Source: JAWPMT01 sp965242775 (GTDB taxonomy: Bacteria; Bacteroidota; Bacteroidia; Cytophagales; Cyclobacteriaceae). Taken from it: DNA of 64,000 bases. The stretch spans positions 124,001 through 188,000 of the forward strand of contig CBDETI010000009.1 in NCBI GenBank assembly GCA_965242775.1. The letters run 5' to 3'. Positions 57,566-64,000 of the stretch are shown piece after piece. The notes under the pieces are model-generated. The model ran no database searches. It was not told the origin of the DNA and saw nothing but the letters and a program-made list of their open reading frames with translations. A program made the translations under genes and the position numbers. Each line of letters opens with the position of its first letter. Positions within the stretch are counted from its first letter, which is position 1.

Positions 57566-58156
57566 CTAACCGATCGCAGAAAGGTGATACCTGTTTAAGA
57601 TCACCCATAGATTTATGGCGATAATGAATGCGGCGAGGATCCACGGAAACAAGCTTAACTTATGTTCGGCATCGACCAATAGTGCCATAGGTTGATTTTT
57701 TGAGGTATTCACAACTACTTCATCCTTATTAAGGGTGATAATATCATGAAAATTGTAGTGGTCATTTTTAGCAGAGGTTAGGAAGCTTGTATTTAGGATG
57801 CGATCCATTGGAGCAGATTTTTTTCGATAGTAAAGACTACATTCAAATGTGTCCTGGTCCATGGCGATTTCGGAATGTAGCAGTGGAATTTTTTCGTTAT
57901 TGGTATCGTAGAATGTAAGGTGTCGAGAGAAATATTTTTGAACCTGGATTTCCTGCGTGTCAAAGTGACTGTGTGTCCCGGTCTGTCTCAATTCCTCGAC
58001 AAGTCCCGGGGCGAGTTTCGTTGTGACCAAAATGGCTTCCTGGAATTCGATCACCTGAAAGCTGGCTTTTGTAGGGCTCATTGAACTAGTCTCGACACAT
58101 CCTATCACTGAGAATAGCGCCAGGAACAAAAACGATTTCACTTGATATACTTGCAT
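57566..58156 (-). CDS. Small lipoprotein with C-terminal membrane helix
   Basis: 196 residues. Signal peptide with lipobox VIGC (Cys20, FLALFSVIGCVETS), a beta-rich soluble part (KASFQVIEFQEAILVTTKLAPGLVEELR; YFSRHLTFYDTNNEKIPLLHSEI; CSLYYRKKSA) and a C-terminal transmembrane helix (FPWILAAFIIAINLWVILN), an unusual combination for a lipoprotein, implying that both ends sit in the inner membrane. No family recognised. Confidence 0.7.
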   Translation of the reverse strand: MQVYQVKSFLFLALFSVIGCVETSSMSPTKASFQVIEFQEAILVTTKLAPGLVEELRQTGTHSHFDTQEIQVQKYFSRHLTFYDTNNEKIPLLHSEIAMDQDTFECSLYYRKKSAPMDRILNTSFLTSAKNDHYNFHDIITLNKDEVVVNTSKNQPMALLVDAEHKLSLFPWILAAFIIAINLWVILNRYHLSAIG

Positions 58157-58182
58157 GGCCTTGAGTATCTAATAATGCCATA

Positions 58183-58239
58183 CAAAGTTGAAAGTTGCCC
58201 CGTGGCCAGCCTATCAAAATACGAGACAACTTGTGGACA
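58183..58239 (-). promoter_or_regulatory. Repeat-box promoter of the small lipoprotein gene
   Basis: Minus strand: TGTCCAC (58239-58233), 4 nt, TGTCTCG (58228-58222), a 31-bp gap, then CAACTTTG (58190-58183). The box begins only 8 bp after the stop codon of the upstream response regulator. Confidence 0.82.
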
Positions 58240-58246
58240 TCTCTTG

Positions 58247-59125
58247 CTAGAAATTAAATAAATAATTCCTTATATCATCTTTCGCACCCAGGTCCATTTT
58301 CTTTTTTAGGCGGTTGATGGCCTTTCTTAGGGCGGCATCTGATGATCCGGTCATTTGGCAAATTTCGAAGTTGCCCATGCCCATTTTGATATAGGCACAA
58401 AGCTTGCGCTCATTGAGACTCAGCCCTTCAAACGATTGGTCTAATTTTTCAAAAAACCCGGCATGCATCTCTTCGAAATGCACCTTGAAGGTGTCCCAGC
58501 TTTTGCCAAGATCTAGTTGAGATTTAAGCTGTTTTTCAATAGATTTTATGTCCGTAGCATAGACATGATTCGTAATTCTGTCAAGGCGACCGACCTGTTC
58601 CAGCAAACTGTTGAGTAGCGCATTTTTTTGATGATCAAAGACGGCCATGCTGGTCAATTCCCGCTCCTTGTGGTCCAGTTCTTTTTGGACATATTCCTTT
58701 TCTTGTATGAGCATTTCCTGGATCGTCTCATGCTGTTGCTTAATGCGCAGCGCTGAAGCAACCCGGGCTTTGAACTCAATTGGATTGAATGGTTTCCGCA
58801 AAAAGTCCACAGCCCCTGCGTCCAGGGCCTCCTGAAGATTTTCGGCGGTGGTCATGACACCTGTGGCGACAATTATTGGAATATCTTTAGTGTCACTTTG
58901 TTCCTGTAGCACTTTGATCGCCTCCATGCCATTCATTTTGGGCATTTGCCAGTCCATAAGTATTAGATGGGGCTGCTTTTTACTGGCTAGCTCACACGCA
59001 ATATTACCATTGGGAGCATATAAGATATCATCGGTGAGGCCCTTTAAGTAAGTAAGGATGATATCAACATTGGTATAATCGTCATCCGCTACCAGCAGGG
59101 TAATATCCTTTAGAATGTCATTCAT
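58247..59125 (-). CDS. Response regulator, REC + coiled coil + LuxR-like HTH
   Basis: 292 residues: receiver domain with Asp58 (LILMDWQMPKMNG), switch region (VATGVMTTAENLQ; FLRKPFNP), a coiled coil (~130-180), FKVHFEEMHAGFFEKLDQSF and HTH LCAYIKMGMGNFEICQMTGSSDAALRKAINRLKKKMDL. The start codon follows the stop of the upstream kinase by one base (TGATATG), so the pair is translationally coupled and HK3 is the likely phosphodonor. Confidence 0.93.
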   Translation of the reverse strand: MNDILKDITLLVADDDYTNVDIILTYLKGLTDDILYAPNGNIACELASKKQPHLILMDWQMPKMNGMEAIKVLQEQSDTKDIPIIVATGVMTTAENLQEALDAGAVDFLRKPFNPIEFKARVASALRIKQQHETIQEMLIQEKEYVQKELDHKERELTSMAVFDHQKNALLNSLLEQVGRLDRITNHVYATDIKSIEKQLKSQLDLGKSWDTFKVHFEEMHAGFFEKLDQSFEGLSLNERKLCAYIKMGMGNFEICQMTGSSDAALRKAINRLKKKMDLGAKDDIRNYLFNF

Positions 59126-59126
59126 A

Positions 59127-61622
59127 TCAATTTTTTTGGGCTTCGAGGGTCTTCAACAAGTCCCGATATTTTTCCTCCTCTCCGTAATGAACAGCTGCCC
59201 TTATCTCTGAAAACCATCGTGATGAAACCCCGGATTTTTCAAGTTCCGCAAATACCTTGTTGAGTTCGCCCACCTGATAGACTTCAAGACTATTCAGTTC
59301 TTCCTGGTATGGAGCAATTATACCCACCTCTTCCATCAATAACAAAGGTTCCACGTTGGCACTGGTTTTCGGGGATGGTGTCGATACTTTTCCTGCGGCA
59401 ACTACTTTTTCGTATGGCAGGCACACGATGAAGGTGCTACCGAGATTTACTTTTGACTTTACAGCCAGGGTACCTCCATGCGCCTCTGTGGCTAGCTTAC
59501 AAAAGATCAGTCCCAGGCCAGTTGAAGCATCACTGCCCTTCGAGTTTCGATTGACCTGCCAGTATTTGTCGAAGAGATGGGGCAATTTCTTTTCGGAAAT
59601 GCCAGGGCCTCGGTCGCGAACTGAGATGTCGAAGAATTTGCTTCCATTATGTTCTACTGTCCTGCCTTCGAGCCAAATGGTTTGGCCGGTTTCGGAGTAC
59701 TTGATAGCGTTTGTAAGCAAATTGGCAATGATCCGGGTCATGATGTGTGCATCGACATTGATCACACTCTCCTCGTTCACCGATACTTCTAGTTGGAGCT
59801 GCTTCATATGGAGAAACATGGTTGTCTGCTCTTTGGCTACCTTGATAATATCCGAGAGCCGGGTCGGTTCCAGGTTGAGTGGGACTTTCGCTTCTTCAAA
59901 AAGTTGGACCTCCAGCATATTGGTGATCAAATTGTGCACTAGGCTGCCTGCCTGGGTGATGCTGTGCATTTTTTTGTTATGTGGATCGCTTGCCGCATAG
60001 CCTAAAATGATATTTAGGGCGTTTTTCATTTCGTGCGCGATCATATGGGTGAGTCCCTCCTTGAAGGTAGAGAGTTCCTGCAGTTTTTGATTCTTTTTGG
60101 CTATTATCCTGGTAGAACGACGCTTCCTGCCGTAAGAAATAATTAAGCTGGTGATGGCTATTGTTAATAAGCCAATACCTAGTAAATAGGTGTAGAGAAG
60201 CGTGTCGCGACGCTCAATTTCAGATTTCAGTAACAATGCCTCCTGGGCTTGCTGTGCTACCAGTTCTCGTTTCTGGTTTTCTAATTCATATTGCAGTTGT
60301 AGCATGGACGCACGCTCCATTTGGGCTTCATTTGTGAGGCTGTCCTTGAGTTTTATATGATCTGTCAAATACTGATTGGCGAGCGCGTATTTTTTTTCCC
60401 TCTGGTAGATATCTGCCAGTAATCCGGAGGCTGCGACGCTGGTATACAAATCTTTGTATTCCTTACTAAGTTCGTAGGCGATAAAGGCTGCTTCCTTGCT
60501 CTTGGAGTATTCAGCCAGCGACCAGAATATTTCCGCCAGACCCATGTTAGCTCCTGCAGCCTGACTGTTCTCACCTGTTTTCATGCTAAAGGTGACCGCC
60601 TTACCCTGGAATTCCAGTGCCTCCTGTAGCTGCCCCATTTCCTTGTAGATGCTGGCAGCAACCTGATACGCGGAGGAAATATTTCTGTATTCGTCTTTCT
60701 CCAAGCGTATCTCGATTTCATCTTTACTATACGCCAGGGCCTCGCGTAGTTTCCCTTCCTCCCGAAGCAAGATGGCCATTTCATTGTAACCATTGGCCAA
60801 GCCTTCTTTGTTCTGTATGTTTTGACTGATCAACAGGCCCTTTTCAATGTACTCCCTGGCCTTCGTCATATCGCCCTGCTCCCTATACTGACTGGCAATG
60901 TTGTAGTGGGCGTTGAAGGTGTCGTCGTACTTTCTGGTGCTTCTTCTGAGGTCAATGGACGTCTGGTGTAGCTTGATGGCCGTAGGTATGTCTCCTAATC
61001 TATGGTAGACATTACCCAAATTATTGTGGGTGCCTGCTGTCAGGTTCTTTTGCCCGATGGAATCAGCAATGGATATCGTGCGCTCATAATAGTTCTTAGC
61101 CGCAAGAAAATCTCCCTGTATTTGAAAAACGTGACCCAGGTCGTGGTAAATGGCCAATTTCAGGTTGATGTCTGATGGGTACAGGTGGCTAAGTTTCAAA
61201 GCACGCAGTAGGACTTCCCTGCCCTGATCGTATTTGCCAATGTCTACGAGGATGTCACCCTGATAGCTAAGGCAAATAGCTTGATACCGTTTCCATCCGT
61301 TTTGAGCGAAAATTTCAGCAGCATAGGTCAGTCGGCCGCTGGCATACGGCAGGTCCCTTTCCTGTTCAAAAAGCCACTTGACCCTGTAGAGAACGGCCAG
61401 TGCTTGAATGGGTCCTTCTTGATCTTCGCTAACCCGCTCCTCGAATCGTACAATAGCCTGCTCGGCCTTGTCGAATTCAAGACTTTCTAACAGCGAATCA
61501 ATCTCCTGCAACTGTAGACGTACAACTCCGTCTACATCAGATAGGTCCTGTGCAGGTACATAGATCGCCATCAGGCAGGCCACAAGGCAACTGCCAATAA
61601 TGAAGATCAGTTTTTTCCTCAA
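59127..61622 (-). CDS. TPR sensor histidine kinase (HK3) with C-terminal extension
   Basis: 831 residues: signal peptide (KLIFIIGSCLVACLMAIYVPAQ), periplasmic TPRs (~40-430; TAGTHNNLGNVYHRLGDIPTAIKLH), a transmembrane helix (LLYTYLLGIGLLTIAITSLIISY), HisKA with His530 in LTHMIAHEMKNALNIILGYA (Glu, not Asp, after the His), HATPase_c (MTRIIANLLTNAIKYSE; ASTGLGLIFCKLATEAHGG) and the shared C-terminal extension (YQEELNSLEVYQVGELNKVF ... YRDLLKTLEAQKN). In an operon with the REC-HTH gene one base downstream. Its upstream region holds an atypical repeat box. Confidence 0.93.
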   Translation of the reverse strand: MRKKLIFIIGSCLVACLMAIYVPAQDLSDVDGVVRLQLQEIDSLLESLEFDKAEQAIVRFEERVSEDQEGPIQALAVLYRVKWLFEQERDLPYASGRLTYAAEIFAQNGWKRYQAICLSYQGDILVDIGKYDQGREVLLRALKLSHLYPSDINLKLAIYHDLGHVFQIQGDFLAAKNYYERTISIADSIGQKNLTAGTHNNLGNVYHRLGDIPTAIKLHQTSIDLRRSTRKYDDTFNAHYNIASQYREQGDMTKAREYIEKGLLISQNIQNKEGLANGYNEMAILLREEGKLREALAYSKDEIEIRLEKDEYRNISSAYQVAASIYKEMGQLQEALEFQGKAVTFSMKTGENSQAAGANMGLAEIFWSLAEYSKSKEAAFIAYELSKEYKDLYTSVAASGLLADIYQREKKYALANQYLTDHIKLKDSLTNEAQMERASMLQLQYELENQKRELVAQQAQEALLLKSEIERRDTLLYTYLLGIGLLTIAITSLIISYGRKRRSTRIIAKKNQKLQELSTFKEGLTHMIAHEMKNALNIILGYAASDPHNKKMHSITQAGSLVHNLITNMLEVQLFEEAKVPLNLEPTRLSDIIKVAKEQTTMFLHMKQLQLEVSVNEESVINVDAHIMTRIIANLLTNAIKYSETGQTIWLEGRTVEHNGSKFFDISVRDRGPGISEKKLPHLFDKYWQVNRNSKGSDASTGLGLIFCKLATEAHGGTLAVKSKVNLGSTFIVCLPYEKVVAAGKVSTPSPKTSANVEPLLLMEEVGIIAPYQEELNSLEVYQVGELNKVFAELEKSGVSSRWFSEIRAAVHYGEEEKYRDLLKTLEAQKN

Positions 61623-61689
61623 TTTGTCTAATAGCTGTAATTACAAAAGTGTTGATTTATAGGGTGATATAAGAAAAACATAAGCATAT

Positions 61690-61707
61690 GTCTACAAGAT
61701 GTCTACA
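61690..61707 (-). promoter_or_regulatory. Atypical repeat box upstream of HK3-RR
   Basis: Two perfect copies of TGTCTAC with an 11-bp period lie on the plus strand (61689-61695, 61700-61706), so the orientation is inverted relative to the other boxes; because TGTnnACA is itself palindromic, the site still reads as two half-sites on the minus strand. The best -7 candidate CACTTTTG (61651-61644) is 38 bp away instead of 31-32. Function is therefore less certain. Confidence 0.55.
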
Positions 61708-61722
61708 AATTAAAAGCTCCAG

Positions 61723-64000
61723 TCAAACCAATTGTTCTACGATCTGATCGTATTGCTGCTGGTCTCCACTGGCTATCGCTCTTTCCAATGAACGCTTCCA
61801 TTCCGGCCCCACTTGCTCTGCATTCAGGTCATTTACAATCTCGCGCAAGGCTCCCACCTGGTAGACTTCAAATGACTTCAGTTTGTCCATCAGCACTTTC
61901 AGTTCCGATTTCGATAATGTCGCTGCGCTAGAAGCTGCCTGCGCATCCATTTGCTTCATGACAGGTATAGAGATAGTAATGGCGGTGCCATGCCCTACCT
62001 CTGACGTAGCTGAAATACAGCCGTCATGTGCTTCTGTGGCTAACCGGCAGTACGTAAGCCCAAGCCCGGTTGACGCAGCTTCACCGGACCTGCGACTGGC
62101 GCCCTGCCAAAATTTATCAAAGATGTGAGGTAGTTCATCAGGCCCTATTCCGGCACCATTGTCTTCCACACGAATCAGACATTGGTCCCCCTCTTCTGAA
62201 ACGGTTAGCCTGATGTTTTGTCCTGGCTCTGAATATTTAATTGCATTGGTAAGCAGATTGACCAGTACTCTGACAAACATTTCCACATCCACTTCGAGCA
62301 TTACTTCATTGTCAACCTGGGTATCCAGTGACAGATCTTTTTCCTTGATCAGTAAGCTTACCTGTTCGATGGCAGCCGCTACCAGTTTGGAAATTTCCTT
62401 AGGTCGTTTGTTTAGCGTGATTGCTGCGTCTTCAAATTTTTGAACATCCAACATGTTCGTTACTAACCTAAGAATCTGTCGGCCCGCTTGATTGATATTT
62501 TTCAATTCCGGTTCCCTGCCTCCCGACGAATAACCAATGATGGTATTCAGGGAATTTTTCATGTCATGGGCAATCATTTGGGTCATCCCCTCCCGAAAGC
62601 CGGTCAGTTCCTCAAGTTTGTCGCGCGATGATTTCAATTGTTGTGCTGCTCTTGAAATCTGTACGTTTTGTTGTGCAATCAGGGAGTTGTCCAGTTTTTT
62701 TCGTTTCAGCGAATAGTAAAATGTCATGGCAATGGCGATGAGGGTAAGCATGCCGCCAACAGAGACGTATTGTAACCATCGGCCCCTGCTGATTTCACTA
62801 TTTAGACGGATTTGTTCAGCTTTCTTTTCGACTTCCAAAAACTCTTTTTCCTTCTCCAGTGTCGAGACTTTGTGTTCTGTTTCGAGTCGGCTGATCTCCC
62901 GGATTCGTTGCTGATTTAGCATACTGTCACGATAGGCACCGCTTATTTTCATCATCTCGTAGGCCTTTCGGAACTGACCGATGCGAGAATAAATGTCATG
63001 GAGTAGCGAGTACGCACCCCAGGCCTCGGCTTTGGATCCGAATTTCTGGGCCACCTCTACGGCTTCTTGGGTGTTTTGGATGGCGAGCTGGTAATCGCCT
63101 TTTTCAACAAGACACCTTGACATTAGTGTGAGATCACGTGAAACAAATTGCATGTTGTTGACAGATTTTCTGATAGCAATGCCTCTTCGATAATAAACCA
63201 AAGCTGAGTCGCAATTGTCTTCGGCCCGGAATGCCTCTGCCAACAGCGCGGTGAGTCCCGCTTCACCGGCCAAATGCCGTATTTCAAGGAACTGTTGCAG
63301 GCCAAGTTTTAAAAAATGTTTGGCACTATCTAATCGACCTTCTTCTACGTATACTTTGCCAAGACCAGCATTGCAAGTTGCCACTTTGATGATCTGATCT
63401 GGTAGCTCGAATATCGAGAGCGCTTTGCGGAAAAGGCCTTTGGCCGCGCCATATTCCTCCAATGAGATCTTAACTAATCCGAGGATCAAATAGGAGGACC
63501 CACCCTGGTTATATTCTTGCAAGAATGCCTCATTTTCCAAGGCAAGCATCAGGTGGGCGGTGGCGCTATCAAATTCACCCATGTTGCGAAAAGCCTGCCC
63601 CATGTTGTTGTGCACTTTACCGACGCCTGCTTGGTCATTTATTTGAGACTTTATGGCCAATGACTTGTTATATGCCTCAATGGCTGCCTGGTACCGGCCT
63701 GATTCTTCGTTGGCGATGCCAATCCCTTTGTAGGTCTCTGAGGTGATCAGTGCAAAATTGTGTTGTTTGGCCGCCACAAGGCTACTGTCAAAGTAGGCCT
63801 TGGCACTGTCATAATTAGCCCAGGGAATGTGGGCATAACCGAGATTCTTGTATCCTTCGGCCAGGCCTTTGTCGTATTTCCGCAACTTGGCCATTGCAAG
63901 AGCTTGATGAGCCCACCAATAGGCACTATCAAAGTCAAGGTGATAGTACTTTTCAGCAAGCGCGTTCCGAAGGTCTACCTGTTGGCTGGAAGCTCCTTCT
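61723..64000 (-). CDS. TPR sensor histidine kinase (HK4), N-terminus beyond window
   Basis: The frame stays open to the right edge (EGASSQQVDLRNALAEKYYHLD precedes the first internal Met at 63894), so the 5' end is missing; ~758 residues are visible. TPR array (GYKNLGYAHIPWANYDSAKAYF), a transmembrane helix (YVSVGGMLTLIAIAMTFYYSL), HisKA (MTQMIAHDMKNSLNTIIGYS), HATPase_c (FVRVLVNLLTNAIKYSE; ASTGLGLTYCRLATEAHDG) and the shared C-terminal extension (LKSFEVYQVGALREIVNDL ... YDQIVEQLV). No regulator gene follows it; its stop lies ~100 bp upstream of the HK3 start. Confidence 0.92.
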   Translation of the reverse strand, partial: EGASSQQVDLRNALAEKYYHLDFDSAYWWAHQALAMAKLRKYDKGLAEGYKNLGYAHIPWANYDSAKAYFDSSLVAAKQHNFALITSETYKGIGIANEESGRYQAAIEAYNKSLAIKSQINDQAGVGKVHNNMGQAFRNMGEFDSATAHLMLALENEAFLQEYNQGGSSYLILGLVKISLEEYGAAKGLFRKALSIFELPDQIIKVATCNAGLGKVYVEEGRLDSAKHFLKLGLQQFLEIRHLAGEAGLTALLAEAFRAEDNCDSALVYYRRGIAIRKSVNNMQFVSRDLTLMSRCLVEKGDYQLAIQNTQEAVEVAQKFGSKAEAWGAYSLLHDIYSRIGQFRKAYEMMKISGAYRDSMLNQQRIREISRLETEHKVSTLEKEKEFLEVEKKAEQIRLNSEISRGRWLQYVSVGGMLTLIAIAMTFYYSLKRKKLDNSLIAQQNVQISRAAQQLKSSRDKLEELTGFREGMTQMIAHDMKNSLNTIIGYSSGGREPELKNINQAGRQILRLVTNMLDVQKFEDAAITLNKRPKEISKLVAAAIEQVSLLIKEKDLSLDTQVDNEVMLEVDVEMFVRVLVNLLTNAIKYSEPGQNIRLTVSEEGDQCLIRVEDNGAGIGPDELPHIFDKFWQGASRRSGEAASTGLGLTYCRLATEAHDGCISATSEVGHGTAITISIPVMKQMDAQAASSAATLSKSELKVLMDKLKSFEVYQVGALREIVNDLNAEQVGPEWKRSLERAIASGDQQQYDQIVEQLV

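Noticed and set aside
23140..61707. LytTR-type binding sites
   Set aside because: LytTR sites repeat at about 21 bp; the period here is 11 bp and no LytTR protein is encoded in the window.
23140..61707. The boxes as -35 elements of an ECF sigma factor
   Set aside because: The gap to the -7 element is 31-32 bp, about twice an ECF spacer, and the -7 matches the housekeeping Bacteroidota element.
1..64000. CRISPR arrays, insertion sequences, prophage
   Set aside because: No spaced identical repeats of CRISPR size, no transposase or integrase motifs and no terminal inverted repeats were found.

Overview
The window is chromosomal DNA from a member of the Bacteroidota, most likely a marine-type Cytophagales (Reichenbachiella/Fulvivirga/Marivirga-like; this is inferred from gene content only). 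The indicators are type IX secretion (T9SS) C-terminal sorting domains, TANFOR-domain surface proteins, TPR-type and Y_Y_Y/propeller-type sensor kinases, hybrid kinases ending in AraC helix-turn-helix domains, and promoters with the Bacteroidota -7 element TAnnTTTG. No rRNA, CRISPR array, insertion sequence or phage gene was seen; one tRNA-Lys(UUU) lies at about 14.6 kb.

Layout. 1-2.5 kb: a partial FtsX/MacB-type ABC permease and its PadR regulator, with a perfect inverted repeat flanking the promoter. 2.8-12.5 kb: three very large sensor kinases, two of them convergent hybrid kinase/REC/AraC proteins. 12.6-19.5 kb: mixed housekeeping and accessory genes (PLP-dependent Cys/Met enzyme, TPR-SH3 protein, tRNA-Lys, an unknown protein, a membrane AraC regulator, a lipoprotein, a Crp/Fnr regulator). 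19.6-62 kb: an envelope/surface region in which most transcription units run leftward. It holds a T9SS-exported beta-helix/LamG protein, a TerB-like membrane protein, two copies of a TANFOR + FN3 gene pair, a membrane-anchored alpha/beta hydrolase, TPR sensor kinases and REC-HTH response regulators, a YHYH-domain T9SS protein, an outer-membrane beta-barrel and a small lipoprotein. The last kinase runs off the right edge.

Main discovery. Twelve sites between 23.1 and 61.7 kb carry an 11-bp-period direct repeat, consensus TGTCnAC-N4-TGTCnAC read on the minus strand. In 11 of the 12, the downstream repeat ends exactly 31 or 32 bp before a TAnnTTTG-like -7 element, and no TTG -33 element is present at the usual spacing. 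This is the layout expected of an activator-dependent promoter bound by a head-to-tail dimer, comparable in geometry to PhoB/OmpR-class boxes. The sites drive the T9SS protein, the TerB-like protein, both TANFOR cassettes, HK-RR operons, a lone HK, the YHYH protein, the OM barrel and the lipoprotein. They also reveal two transcription units that gene finders would miss: a ~100-nt putative sRNA with its own terminator (about 24.76-24.87 kb) and a 41-residue basic peptide (41914-42039). Because kinases of the region sit under the same box, the system probably feeds back on itself. The regulator is not identified; linked LuxR-like REC-HTH proteins or an unlinked OmpR/PhoB-type regulator are the candidates.

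The two TANFOR/FN3 cassettes are diverged duplicates. Each carries exactly one gene broken by a one-base gain in a G/C tetranucleotide: FN3 in cassette 1 and TANFOR in cassette 2. One intact copy of each partner therefore remains. The two TANFOR proteins are very similar over their first ~1,300 residues and strongly diverged in the last ~350.
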